In this document: piece by piece, positions 1 through 12,600 of the stretch
How the letters are laid out: every line of letters starts with the position of its first letter
Position numbering within the stretch: position 1 is the first letter of the stretch
Source of the DNA: Achatina immaculata
Taxonomy: Eukaryota; Mollusca; Gastropoda; Stylommatophora; Achatinidae
Direction: 5' to 3'
DNA: 64,000 bases
Assembly: GCA_009760885.1 (NCBI GenBank)
Contig: CM019691.1
Span: 27,279,314-27,343,313 of the forward strand
Notes under the pieces: model-generated
The model's database searches: none
Told to the model about the DNA's origin: nothing
Seen by the model: only the letters and a program-made list of their open reading frames with translations
Program-made: the position numbers and the translations under genes

Positions 1-215
1 TTATTCCCTAGATTTGGCCCCTTCAGACTATTTACCTGTTTACCAAACTCAAAAATGATCTCAGTGGTCGCAGATTTGCTTCAGATGATGTCACTCATGC
101 TGTATACCACTTTCTACTGGCACAAGATGCTGACTTTTACAAAGAAGGGATCCGTATGCTCCAGGATTGCTGGACTAAATGCATAAACTTGCAAGGGGAC
201 TATGTTGAGAAATAA
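1..215 (+). pseudogene. mariner transposase C-terminal fragment
   Basis: Reading the plus strand with one frameshift gives the mariner C-terminus: DLAPSDY, then DADFYKEGIRMLQDCWTKCI and GDYVEK, followed by TAA at 213-215. The start is cut by the window edge. Frame damage marks it as a dead copy. Confidence 0.75.
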
Positions 216-332
216 CCCAACAAAGTTGTCCACAAATAATCCGTTGTGCCTTATGCCAAGAACTTATCAATCACCCCTTGTAATATTGTCATAGTTTTTT
301 TTTCATATCCTTATATTCCAATCAAAAGAGTC

Positions 333-735
333 TAATTAGACTCTTTTGAAAACAAATGCCTAAGGAAAATACTCGGCATCAAATGGAATGAAATCAAGAA
401 CAATGCAGAGATAAGACAGATGACTGAACAACAACCAGTCTCATGGGTGATCAAGAGAAGGAGATGGACATATGTTGGTCACGTGATGAGAAGAAACAAT
501 CAGAGAATCCCAAAACAAGCTATCAAGCGGAACACAACAGGCCGGAGAAAAAAAGGCAGACGAGTGAAACTCTGAATAGGACATTGTTAAAAGAGGCCAA
601 ATTAACAGGGATAAAATCCCTTGATGAGGTTGAAAGACTCGCTGAAGGCAGGAAAAATTGGCAAACTACCTTGCAAGCCCTATATGACGTTTAATGGCAC
701 GAGAAGGATAAAAGGCATATCCCAGTCGGTGCTGT
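333..735 (+). mobile_element. LINE family A, 3'-end fragment
   Basis: The translation includes the C-terminal tail of an endonuclease/RT LINE: CLRKILGIKWNE, WTYVGH, NRTLLKEAKLTGIKSLDEVE and LQALYDV. It matches the better-preserved copy at 13487-14201. Frameshifts are present. This family recurs at 1428, 13487, 17270, 22008, 33080, 44035 and 49205. Confidence 0.8.
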
Positions 736-808
736 AATTTCTTTTGGGGGGGGGGGTTTATCATCTATCAAATGCTTTCAAGAATAAGCTTTAAGGATAA
801 AGTCCTAT

Positions 809-1010
809 GGAAGTTGTCTCATGGTAAGATTTAGTCTAATGAAGGTTGTCTCATGGTAAGATTTAGTCTAACGAAGGTTGTCTCATGGTAAGATTTAATC
901 TAATGAAGGTTGTCTCATGGTAAGATTTAGTCTAATGAAGAATAATGCCTGATGGAGGTTTTCTCATGGTAAAAATATGGTTAACTGAGGTTTCATAGTA
1001 AGGATAGTCT
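809..1010. repeat. 32-bp tandem repeat
   Basis: Units beginning GAAGGTTGTCTCATGG recur at 841, 873 and 905, with a slightly shorter first unit near 810 and degenerate copies fading out to about 1010. It sits directly after the tail of the LINE fragment and its G-run. Confidence 0.85.
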
Positions 1011-1427
1011 GGTGTAACTTGTATACATACACTTTATGTTTTGAATACTCCTGGATCCATGGAAAATAAAGATTTATGAAATTTTCTGTTTGTTTATTAA
1101 GTTTAAGATTTTCAGGACTTTGTAAAGATTTATTGTATACTTAAGAACAGAGTAATGCTCTGAAGAGTCAACTGTAAAGAAACTACTAATATTCTTTCTT
1201 ATATCTTCTTTTAATAGCACCACCTTCATGTCATCGGAAGCTACTTTTGCTTTTCCAAATCATGATTTGATCCTATTTGTTCACTTGTGGTCTTCTGCAC
1301 TGTTGTCCCAAGACTACTTCTTCCAGCCATACTGGTCTCATCAAGTTCTGGACATTTTACATTACTGGTATTACCTTAAGACTTTGACTTGCTTTACAGT
1401 TCATGTCTTACATCTTGCATCCTTCCC

Positions 1428-1620
1428 ATGCTGTTAAACGTCACATAGGGCTCACATGGTAGATTGCCAAGATTTCCTGTTTTCGGCGAGCTTTTCAACC
1501 TCATCAAGGGATGTTATTCCCATTAAGCTGGGCTCTCTTAACAATGTCCTCTTTAGGGTTTCACATGGTCAACCTCTTTTTTCTTCAGCCTTGTGTGTTC
1601 CACTTACAGTTCATGTGAAA
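1428..1620 (-). mobile_element. LINE family A, 3'-terminal fragment
   Basis: The reverse complement matches the 3' end of the family copy at 13487-14201, from the ATCCTTCCCATGC border to the GTGTTCCACTT region. Truncated at the 5' end and frameshifted. Confidence 0.8.
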
Positions 1621-4057
1621 GCTGTTAATTAGATGAGATAGAGAGATGTGTGTGGGTGTTTCACTCTCTGTGATAGTTTCCTGTCTATGTTCATTGGTCA
1701 GTTCATCACTAAAAAAATCCTGCTATGTTCATCTCATGAGCTTATTGCAGTGTAGTCTTTAATTCAACGTCAGCAGTTGAAGTCTGAAATCCACAAATTT
1801 CTTTAGAAGCCATCAATTTTAATCTCCTGTAAGTGTTTAAGATCATGCTTCAAACTCACTCTGAGAAACATCTCTCCATTCCAGGTTTTCAAACTGATTT
1901 CTTTTGCCTAGCCATCTCTTTCTTATGTGGCCCTTAGCTGTTTGCTAACAATTTGTTAAATAAAAACATGTTTAAGACTGGCTAAAGAAGTGTCTGTTCA
2001 GTCACCAGTTTGATGGAGACTTGCACAAATTTGTTTTGTTTCTTGATCATTCACAGCTGTTTCTAGCCCTCAGGTTTCCCAGTCTTCTATAAAAATATAT
2101 TTCAACAATAAATATGTAATAAAATAGTTAAATTACTAACATTTTTCTTTGCCTTATGAATATTGGCATTTTTTTGGGAGGCCATTTTCTGGTAATTAAA
2201 AATATGTTTACAGTTTAAGAAAGGTAATTTATTCAACAGAAATCTTATTATCACTTTTAAAAAGCATTCAGCAAGATGGCTTCACCAGCTGATAGGATCT
2301 TGAATTCATGTAATTCTGTTTTAAACTCAGGAATAAGTTGAAGAGAATCTGTGAAAGAATTATCTTTATTGGTAGAACCAGCCTCGAGAGGAGCCGCCCC
2401 GCACATCAGCAAGTTTTTCACAAGGTTTTCCTGCTATCATTTTTATCTGTTACTCTATCAGTTCTTTACTGTTATCATCCTGCCAGCAAGTTTTACCCCT
2501 AGTTTTAGGCAAGGATAAGAAAGGTTAGAGTACCATGTACTTTATACCATGCCCAAAACAGGCAGCCTGTTTTGATGAGCAAATGACAGGCAGGAGGACA
2601 GCAGAAAGTACAGTCCCATTAGCTGAAGTTTTAGGTCTGTATTGTTTTTTATTTTTATCTGTGGGTATCCCATAATTCATCAGTAACATCCACAGTAATA
2701 TTTCCATTTCTATTGTACTTCACTGACTTGTGTGTCAATGGATTTATGAGATGAGACTGGTAATAAATGTGTGTCTTGAAATACATGTCTTATGTTTGGT
2801 TTTTTTTTTTTCCTATCGTTCCAGTTATTCTGGCTCTCGCATCCCCCCCCTCCATCCCACCTTTATCCTTGCATTGCTTCTAACTATGCCTTCAACTTCT
2901 TGTACAGCCTTGCCACACCTGTATGTTTACTCCAGAACCATCAGGAAGTGATAAATATTTCTATGACTGCTTCCAAGAGCACAGCAAGCAGGCAGAATAA
3001 AGTAATATCCCACACTGTTACAGGCCTCTAGTAACGTCACTGTCAGCCTATAGACCACAACACAGAATCAAACTTATTAAAACTATTTCGTACAGAAATG
3101 ATTAAATGGAGACACAACAAAAGAAACGCTGGTTTGGCCACATCAAAGTCCTGACATAAAATCTGACCAAAATCAACAGCCACAAGCAAATTAATCTGAA
3201 AGGTATGAACATTATAAAACTGGTCCATCATTATTTGTTCTATACAATTCTGGTTCTTCTTATGTTGTCTTAATCCTTTTCTCATATCTCAGTTAATTAA
3301 TAAGTAAGCCAAACCTAAAAAAAACTCTCACAATAAATTACAGACCAGACCCCGACTTGATGTTAAAAAAAATTATGAAGCTTTACAAACTGGTAAACAT
3401 AAAACCTCATCTGGCGTATAAGAAAACTGGCTCAGAGCTAAGAAAAAAACTGACTTATGTGAAAGGTTGCTGAATGATCCATTTGAATATGTCAAGGACA
3501 TTCTGTATTGTATAAAACAGCATGGCTAAAGATGACTTAGTTATATTGCATTACTGTTTCTGAAAACTTTTTTTTTTTTTTTTTTTTAAAAATACAAAAT
3601 GACTGTTTGCAAAGACTGAGAATATGAAATAACAACAAATACAAGGCAGGAAACGAGATGTATTTATTTTTTCATTGGGAGTGCTCACTTGTATGAATGG
3701 ACCTATCAAAATGTAACAATAAAGTGACGCATTCTTGCTAAGAAATCATTATGCATGATATACTTGCATGATACAGTCCTTAAAAACACGTCATGACCTT
3801 GTCTTTTACTTTAAAATCATGCAGACACATAAAAACACTGGCCCTTATCCACATAATACATCTTACAAATAAAAAATTCAAAACAATGCAGTTATGAAGG
3901 AACCAAGATTTTTCATGTATTAAAATACACATAAAAATGATGCTATATAAGCAACTCTGACACAGATGATTATTCTGTGCAAACTCTTTAGTGAATGTTG
4001 ATGTGACAGATCTCGTCCAGCTTGCGGTTTATTACATTAGCGGTTCCCAAACTATTT
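1621..4057. other. intergenic, no recognisable gene
   Basis: AT-rich sequence with poly-A/T and poly-C runs (for example 2797-2812 and 3570-3588). Its small open frames are low in complexity and carry no recognisable motif. I saw no RNA gene. Confidence 0.6.
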
Positions 4058-4333
4058 AAGGTTTAGCAGCCCCTTTTTTTTTTTTTTTTAGACAACGAAA
4101 ACAACAGGCCGTGACCCGGTGGTACTGCAAACCGGGTCCACCCGTAACGAGATGTGGACCATACCCCCGGCATTCAATGTGCAGGGCAGGCCTCGGGCAT
4201 CTCATTTAGTTAAAAAAAAATGACGACGCTTTTGTTAACCAAAGGGCATGTTGATCAGGGTACCTGCTAAGAGGACACTTTGACCTCAGCCACTTTGATC
4301 TTAGCCAAAAGGCCGAGAAGGTTTAGCAGCCCC
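4058..4333 (-). mobile_element. U2 snRNA-derived retroposon with poly(A) and target duplication
   Basis: A 16-bp duplication (AAGGTTTAGCAGCCCC) lies at 4058-4073 and 4318-4333. Between them, on the minus strand, the insert starts with a stretch matching the conserved U2 snRNA 5' end (CTCGGCCTTTTGGCTAAGAT) and later holds a segment like the U2 3' stem-loop (GCAGTACCACCGGG). It ends in an A-run of about 16 bases (4074-4089). The middle differs from U2 and the insert is about 228 nt without the tail, longer than U2 (188-190 nt). It is either a decayed U2 retropseudogene or a U2-headed SINE. Confidence 0.72.
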
Positions 4334-4881
4334 CTCCCTGGAATTTATTTAAAATCTTCACACATTTCACTATAATCCAGACCTGCTTCACAGACCCTCA
4401 CTTTAATCCTTCATGGAACCCCATTTAGGAATCTTAAATACGCATTATTCATACTGTTCACACATTTATTTTACTGTACAGTTTTCTGCTCGCTTCCCAT
4501 AAAATGTGAGTTTTACTATACTGTTATTCTTCTTGTTATGATCCAAATTTATAAGCTGTCTGGTTCTTACACTTTTTCATCATTTTTTTTAAAGTTTAAA
4601 TTTCTTGGTTATCTTCCTTTTTTGGCCACACAAAAAAATAATATCTCACAAGTACTGGAAAAGTTGTACAAATGGTGCTACACAACAACAACAAAATAAA
4701 AATCACAACACATACCACAATGTCTTTAAAATATGGGGAAAGCATAAAGTGATTTACATTAAAACATATGCCCACGCATATAAATGCTTTTATGAGTACC
4801 TTCACAACTGATACAAAAGAATGATGTATTATTAACTTGTTTATTTCACTTGAAAGTGCAACTATTAACTACATTTATGTA

Positions 4882-6178
4882 CAGGGTCTGACAATTAAGT
4901 AATGAGACTAATTCCATTAAAAAATAACATAAACAGTTGAAAATATAACCTGTATTTTATTCAACGTAAGCCCTTTGTGCATTGATACAGCGAGTGGCAT
5001 GATCTAACAAACACTGGAACGACCTCTGTAGTTCTTCTGTTGGTATGGCCCTTAAACTCGATGTTGCAGCCCTTCAGATGTCATCAGTATCATCAAATAA
5101 GAGTCCTTTCAATTGTAACTTTAATTTTGGGAACAGAAAATAATTGCAGGGAGACAAATCTGAGGAACACGGTGGATGGCTGAGAACACACACTTGTTTT
5201 TGGGCCAAAAATTCCTGTACAACTATTGCCCAGTGAGCCAGTGCATTATCATGAAGAAGGAAAAAACTGCCAGGTGTTGAATACTTGGGTTGGACTCAGA
5301 GAATCCTTTTCAATAGACGTTTCAAAATACTTAAATAAACTTTGGCAGTGACAGTCTGTTCCTCTGGAATAAATTCTTTGTGAACAACTCCTTTGCTGTC
5401 GTAGCAGCACGCCAACATTGTCTTCACTTTTGACTTCTGAAGATGAATTTTTTTGCCTTTTGGTGATGATGATGACTTCCACTGAGCACTTTAGTGTTTA
5501 GTTGTGGAATCATAGTGGAAAATCCACGTTTCATCCTCTGCAACAATCAAATTTAAGAAATGTTTATTTCTGCACCACGTTTTGATGATGTCTTTTGCAT
5601 ACTCAACACGCTGATGTTTTTGGTCATCAGACAATGAAATGTGGTACAAACTGGAAAGCAACTTTTTTCTTGCCCAAATCTTCCACTAAAATTCTATGAA
5701 TGGTCTCTTGGTTAACACCAAATTCATCTGCCATCATCCTCACAGTCAAACAATGACCTTCTTGTATCCGTTCTCTGACTTTTGCAATGAGTTTCTCATT
5801 ATGAACAGAAATTGGGCATCCATGTCTAGTTGCATTTGTAATCGTTTCCACACCACTTTTGAATTGTGAATGCCACCTGAATTTCTGTGCACGAGATAAC
5901 AATTATCCCCATAAACTTGTTGCATCAATTCAACTGTCTCAATGGTACTTTTTCCGAGTTTTAAACAGAATTTAATGTTAGCTTTTTGCTCCATGCTGGT
6001 TACATAACAATGCACCTCTAACTGGGTCAACAAAATGGCGGCTTGTTTGTTGTCTGCTTATCAGGTGATCATAAATAGTTGCCAGATCACAGATGAAGAC
6101 TGCCTCTTTGCATCATAGATGGCATTTTTGTCTTGGCCATAATTAAAATCAGTCTCATTACTTAATTGTCAGACATTG
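4882..6178 (-). mobile_element. mariner element, both TIRs present, transposase broken
   Basis: Inverted ends CAGGGTCTGACAATTAAGTA (4882 onward) and its complement (ending 6178) are flanked by TA dinucleotides at 4880-4881 and 6179-6180. The minus strand encodes a mariner transposase N-terminus: MEQKANIKFCLKLGKSTIET, then an HTH region ending VNQETIHRILVEDLG. The two parts lie in different frames (start near 5994, shift near 5895). The catalytic part (4950-5560) is also broken by stops. About 1.3 kb, normal for the family; not autonomous. Confidence 0.88.
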
Positions 6179-6184
6179 TATATA

Positions 6185-7251
6185 CAGGGTGTTCCAAAAG
6201 TTCATTTATGTTCTCCTGAGGCCATTGTAGGTGCTCCCTCCTCCCCGCAAGATCTTGGGACTTTTTCTTGTCAGGATATATTAAAGTTTAACAGCTCTCC
6301 CTCGCATAATGTAATATGGAACGTACTCTGGTGAAACAGGAAGTGTATCTTGAACACCGTTGATGGAACTTTCACATAAGAATCTCTGACTTAGGCAGAT
6401 GACAACATCACCTGTGGCATACACTCAGGGACACTGAGTTCTAACAAGCCATAGCAGTACTACATGTAGCGAGATCAACACATATTTGTCAAATCAACAA
6501 GAGTTTAATGGTGGAACATGATGATGATGATGATGTATCCAATACTGGTAAATAATAATTTCATGTCTCGAAATGCTGATGGCACAACAAGGTGTTTCCA
6601 CCACAAACAGCAAGAACCTAGAGACACTGTTCCTCTCTCCTTTTAAAAAAAAAAAAAAATGGCACCATATCAAATACACAAACACACTGCTCTCCTGGCA
6701 ACAGCCAAGACCAGACTGTTACTCACTCGAAGCTTTCATACAAAAATCACCTCCTTAAACTTGCCATTAGAATTCTCCCTGTGCCCAGAGAAAACAAGTG
6801 AAAGATGTGAATCTCAAAGCTTCTACTCTTTAACAATTTGTGTGTGTGTGTTGGGGGGGGGGGGTTGCAACAAGGGCATAAACACCTACAAGTCTGAATG
6901 GCAGGGGAAACAACCTCGGAAAATATACTGTTACAAAAGACAATGTTTGCATCTCTACTTCCACAATATTTGAACATTCTGAATAGCAATTCATGGAAGC
7001 CACTGTATTTGTTGCCCTCAATATGCCTAAGAGAAACTCAATTATTGCACTGACATGTGCTGTGTCACCATTTTCGGGGGGGGGGGGGGGGGGGGGTGTT
7101 GGTGGTGGTGCAGGGGCGGCACACACTTAGTCCTTTACGATATTTCTAAAACTGAGAATTTCTCTAACAAAATAACACTTTCTCCAAACGGTTTCAGTTG
7201 TTTTCCTAAAATGGCCCCCTGACAGTGTGAAGAAACTTTTGGAACGCCTTG
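6185..7251. mobile_element. non-autonomous TIR element abutting the mariner
   Basis: Ends CAGGGTGTTCCAAAAGTT at 6185 and its imperfect complement ending at 7251 (ACTTTTGGAACGCCTTG) form an inverted repeat of about 20 bp typical of mariner-like elements. A TA precedes the left end. The interior has no transposase and holds G-runs (6853-6864, 7076-7097) and short repeats. Confidence 0.65.
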
Positions 7252-8094
7252 TGTTTTAATGAAAACATTACCTGACTGTTACGAACATGTTTCTTTTATG
7301 TCCCTAAATCACACATGTTTCACAACTTTACATCTCCTTTGAAATCTACATCTGATGCAAGATCACAAATACAGCCAGTGTCTTCTAGGTAACATAAGAT
7401 AAATAACAGATTTTGCCGTTTTTCTACCGCATGTTCAATACATACATTAACACTTTAACATCTTTAGATTGTATTAACGCACTTCTGAGGCAAATAAAAA
7501 TTTTAAATGTGTAAATCTCACAAACTTAATAAAGATAACAGGATGGACTGCTAAACACAGATACACACATACTGATGAATGATAAAACTTGACAGAAGTT
7601 GAAAAGATTTAATAAAACAAAGCGTTTCACAACAAATATGCAAAAGTGCATTACGGTCTTCTAGTAGTTGGAAAAATTTTTCATAAAAAAAAAAAAAATT
7701 AGAAGCACACTTGTTTTAGAGAATTCTTCTGAATGATTATTATTGGCTGCGTTGAGAAAGAGGAGTAAAGCAGCTGAACATTTACCTGCCTTTTCATAAA
7801 CAAGCAAGTTATCGTCCTTCATGGCCCAGCCAACCCGGCTAATAAAAAATAGGCACATCATGCTGGTGTTGGGGAAAGGTCCTCAAAAAAAAAAATTGAC
7901 ATGCAAAAAGAGGCATACTAGAGGAAGTCAGTAAATTACTTCTTATCCCATCACGAGCCATATAAATGACTTTTTTAAAACTTAAAATAATTGTAGTCAT
8001 ACAGTCTTGTTCCATGATTTGCAAGTTTGTAATTTTAAACTGCTATAAATGCTAAAAATAGTAACTATAACACTTCTTGATACAAACATGGTTT

Positions 8095-9370
8095 TTTATT
8101 ACAAAAATGTGTGTGAAATTGGACACTTTAAGCTGGAATAATTAAGAGTTTTAAAAAAAAAAAAGATGTTGATCTCAAAATCAACCCTATGCATGCTACA
8201 TTTGAAAGTGATGAACAGAAACATGAAAAAAAACTGGCACCTTTTAGTCAACAGAATCTTGCCGCAGCTGTAAATGAGCTCTGCTGTACTATTTTCCTAA
8301 TGCTTATTAATTAATCTAATACTTGTATTCACAAATGTATACTTCTCATCTTCTTCTTCTTCGTTCGCTTCTACCACCAAAACCGTACTGTGATCCTACT
8401 GAATTCACGCCTGTGGTCCTCATTAGGTCCCGTGGTCCCCGAAAAGACCACACGAGATCCACGAGAGGACCACAAGGGGTTCAGAGTATCACAGGGCTTT
8501 AGCCTGTATATACTTCTCATGAATTATGGAGTAAATGTATAAATGCTGTATAATTCTGGTTTTTAATGTTTCATATGGGAAAAAAAGTAAGCATTTAGAA
8601 GCATTCTGTTTATAAACTTGACATAAAATGTGTAAAAAATATGCACTGTTGGTATATTCCACCCTAACAAATTAAATATCCAATCTAAAAGTTAAAATAA
8701 TGCTGTGAAATTAATCTGTAATAGTCTCTTCTGCTTATAAATTGGTAAATTATCGACTAACTTCTATTTATACAGAAAGTAGCAGCCTTAAATATGACAT
8801 CTTAAAATTAGACTTACAAAACAAATCCAGTGCTGTGACATTCATAACTTCACAGTTGAAGAAGAAAACTGACAAATAAGTTCAAAATACACCAGGCACA
8901 AGTTTTTATAGCTAAGCTGCTCCAAAAGTTTTTTAAAAAAAAACACAAGAAATTATAAAACTAAGCATAAACATACGAAACAAAACAATCTGACCAGCAA
9001 ATACTGTTCCAGCAGGAGAACAAGCTTGCATCAAAAATGCCTCCAAATAAATTAAAAAAGATCTCCAAATGAAATTAACAGGAATTTTACATTATTATGC
9101 CTATCAAAACACCACAGGCAAATTTAATTGACATAATTTCAGTTATTCCAGATTTTTGAGCAGCCAAAATGGCGGACTTTGGTATATGCTGTTTCTAAAA
9201 CATATATCTCAAAAACCATTTAATGATATTTAAATGGCGAATCTGCTGCTCCCTCACATTCAATTTTCCTATTCTGGAACGAATAGTCAAGTCGTGTTTA
9301 AACAGTTTACTCTAAATCTCTTGCCACTGGCAAAAATGAAACCAGCTTAATTCTGAATACTGCCGCTTTT
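8095..9370 (-). promoter_or_regulatory. probable RIF1 3' UTR with candidate AATAAA
   Basis: The sequence after the stop codon is AT-rich and non-coding. The first AATAAA hexamer on the gene strand lies at 8100-8095, about 1.27 kb past the stop, so a 3' UTR of about that size is plausible. A short retroposed element (8350-8508) sits within it. The true cleavage site could be nearer (ATTAAA variants) or farther away. Confidence 0.35.
8338..8520 (-). mobile_element. short tail-sharing retroposon copy
   Basis: Flanked by a 12-bp duplication TATACTTCTCAT (8338-8349 and 8509-8520). The insert on the minus strand ends in GCGAACGAAG followed by GAA repeats, the same tail as the LINE at 41260-42486. 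Its body contains paired GGTCC/GGACC blocks and is shared with 42896-43190 and 60270-60460. Five-prime truncated, about 159 bp. Confidence 0.82.
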
Positions 9371-9639
9371 TCACATACTTGACTGTCGAGCTTTCATCTC
9401 TTCTACAACATTTGTAAAAAGTAAATTCAGTGTCTGATGAATATCAAACAACTCAGACAAGCTGGCCTGTTTCAGATCAGACGCTGGACATTTGGCCACA
9501 TCCAAAAGAGAAGAGAGGAACTGCGATGGTTTCTTGTTTTGTGTTGCAGAGTCAACAATTATTCCCTCTTCATTAGCTTCTTGACTGCTACTGCTGGCCT
9601 CACTATGTGCAGGAGCTGGATATATATCTGGAGATTCTA
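9371..9639 (-). CDS. RIF1: RIF1 terminal coding exon E27
   Basis: Encodes 89 residues and the TGA stop at 9371-9373. It ends with FLSSLLDVAKCPASDLKQAS, LSELFDIHQTLNLLFTNVVE and EMKAR. This matches the vertebrate C-terminal helices (LLAQISALALQLDSEDL...LFEMHEKL...). Acceptor ATTCCAG. Confidence 0.96.
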
Positions 9640-12600
9640 CTGGAATGTAATAAATGATGAGAAAAATATGCATTATCTGGTTTCAAAATACGAGATGAGA
9701 AACTCTAAAAGTGCCTGTTTTTTCTTTACTCTTGTTCATTACAATCTTCTATTACTGTTTTTGAGAATTTTTTTTCTTATGATCTTACTGAACCTGCAAA
9801 TTGTTCTCCCTTCAGTTAATGGTGCAATGAAGATCAAGCTTGTGCACCATGGCTGGTAGAGAACAGATTATGGTGGTTCTTTGTTTAAGACTAGAGCACC
9901 CAACAATCAGGTTTACTGGCAGACTTTACTACCAAGGAGACTAAGTGAAGACATGACCCATTGTCCAGTCTGATGGATGGCATTAACCCATAACAAGCAG
10001 CATCACAAAGCGAAGGAATGAGGTCTTGGAAATCTCTGCTTTCATTCATAGATGTTCTACTCACTGTTATTTCTTCCAGAAACTGAGAAAGATGTTCATG
10101 AACATGTACAAACATACAACAGTGCTTAACAAACAACATAGATACATAGATTATTTCCATCATTACAATATGCTATCTTCTTGATGAAGGTTGGGTGTGA
10201 GAGACATCCTTCTTCATATATGAGGATGGGGCCCATGTATGCCTGCCCTCAGTAAAGTGATAAAAACTTAATGTTTTAACATGCCATACAGAAATTTTGC
10301 AAAAACTTTAATAGTGAATGAGAGGTGCTGATGTGATGAAATACTTAATCTGAAACTGTGAGTAGGTTACACACAGCAACTTCAATACTCAGAGTGGAGC
10401 CAAAAAACCAGATTCCACTGGTATCAGAACAAAGGTGAGCCCTACTCTATTAACTAGGCTGAGCCCGTTATTCAGAGCACCAATATAAAGAAGTGGCTAC
10501 AGGGCCCTGGCAAGCTTTGGTTTGCTGGCTCTGATACGGCATCATGACACCAGCACTGCCATCTTTCTTCCTCCCATTCACTATTAAAATATTTCTACAA
10601 AATTTTTGTATGGCATGCATTAAAAAAAAAATGTTAAAACATTACAGAAGTTTCATCACAGAACCCAGGGCAAGCATACATGGCTCCAGCCCCATATATA
10701 TAAGATCCTACCAGTCCCACGCATAAAACAGAATCTCATCTCTATATGATGCACAAACTCCTTAGCATCAATGAGAACCTTCTCATCTCTATATGATGCA
10801 CAAACTCCTTAGCATCAATGAGAACCTTCTCATCTCTATATGATGCACAAACTCCTTAGCATCAATGAGAACCTTCTCATCTCTATATGATGCACAAACT
10901 CCTTAGCATCAATGAGAACCTTCTCATCTCTATATGATGCACAAACTCCTTAGCATCAATGAGAACCTTCTCATCTCTATATGATGCACAAACTCCTTAG
11001 CATCAATGAGAACCTTCTCATCTCTATATGATGCACAAACTCCTTAGCATCAATGAGAACCTTCTCATCTCTATATGATGCACAAACTCCTTAGCATCAA
11101 TGAGAACCTTCTCATCTCTATATGATGCACAAACTCCTTAGCATCAATGAGAACCTTCTCATCTCTATATGATGCACAAACTCCTTAGCATCAATGAGAA
11201 CCTTCTCATCTCTATATGATGCACAAACTCCTTAGCATCAATGAGAACCTTCTCATCTCTATATGATGCACAAACTCCTTAGCATCAATGAGAACCTTCT
11301 CATCTCTATATGATGCACAAACTCCTTAGCATCAATGAGAACCTTCTCATCTCTATATGATGCACAAACTCCTTAGCATCAATGAGAACCTTCTCATCTC
11401 TATATGATGCACAAACTCCTTAGCATCAATGAGAACCTTCTCATCTCTATATGATGCACAAACTCCTTAGCATCAATGAGAACCTTCTCATCTCTATATG
11501 ATGCACAAACTCCTTAGCATCAATGAGAACCTTCTCATCTCTATATGATGCACAAACTCCTTAGCATCAATGAGAACCTTCTCATCTCTATATGATGCAC
11601 AAACTCCTTAGCATCAATGAGAACCCTCTCATCTCTATATGATGCACAAACTCCTTAGCATCAATGAGAACCCTCTCATCTCTATATGATGCACAAACTC
11701 CTTAGCATCAATGAGAACCCTGCCGAATGGAAGTGGCACCGGCAGGGTTAGGATCATTACCTTCTGTCCAAGGACATGACCTGATATCGATTCCTGCCTC
11801 TAGCACCAATAACAGATCAAAAATAAACCCGCCTGGTACTCACCTTGGATAGGAGACAACTCTTCCAGGTCCTGGTCTGCTGTGGCATTAACTGGAATTC
11901 CCTCATCATCAATGTTGGCTGGTGTTACTTCTACCAACGGAAGAAGACAAATCACCTCTTTGAAAATCTCTACCTCTTTTCCATAAATGAAGTTTTAACC
12001 AACAGCTAAAATTAAAGATAAGTGCTTATATAAAGCTAATTCTCTTACATATTTATGGTGTTTTTCATTTGCATACTACAAAATTTTAACCCCTGAAATG
12101 TAGTTTTTACTTTTCAAGGTGGATTCTACACATTTTTTGCAGAATGTCTAAATACAGATTCCAGTAAAGAATGTCAAAACTAATATAAGAGGAGCCATAA
12201 AATAAGTCTACAAGGCATGCAACGTCCATATAAAGGATGTCAGACTAATGGGCATGGCTGTGGAATCTTCCATATTTGTCAAGTGGCAACACCATGCTAG
12301 ACGGCAGCACTGTGGAGCAGCATCTATTAGATGGAGAAGCAGTGATCCAAACAGGAGGTTCAACAGTTTATGACAAAATGGTGTGAAGAATTTTGAACTG
12401 AGTGAGTGACAGCCAGTGACAAAGCATGGAGTGGTGGCCATGACAGCAAACAAAACACACACTGCATGTGCAAAAGTGGAAAATAGACTGAACGAACTGA
12501 CACATGACTTGTATCTGTCATGTGGAAATGTGTCCAAAATGATCATGCAGTTGGGATTTCACAAGGTGTATGCATAACAGATCATGTGAATCATTTCCAA

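Noticed and set aside
4288..4333. A functional U2 snRNA gene.
   Set aside because: Only the 5' domain is well conserved, the branch-site recognition region is changed, and the locus has an A-run and target duplication, so it is a retroposed copy.
5627..6033. An intact mariner transposase.
   Set aside because: The N-terminal and HTH parts are in different frames and the catalytic half has stops.
6830..7126. Pro-rich minus-strand frame of 98 codons.
   Set aside because: Generated by G-runs and GGT repeats inside a non-autonomous TIR element.
10737..11720. CRISPR-like regular repeats.
   Set aside because: The 47-bp units are directly contiguous with no unique spacers, in animal DNA; it is a minisatellite.
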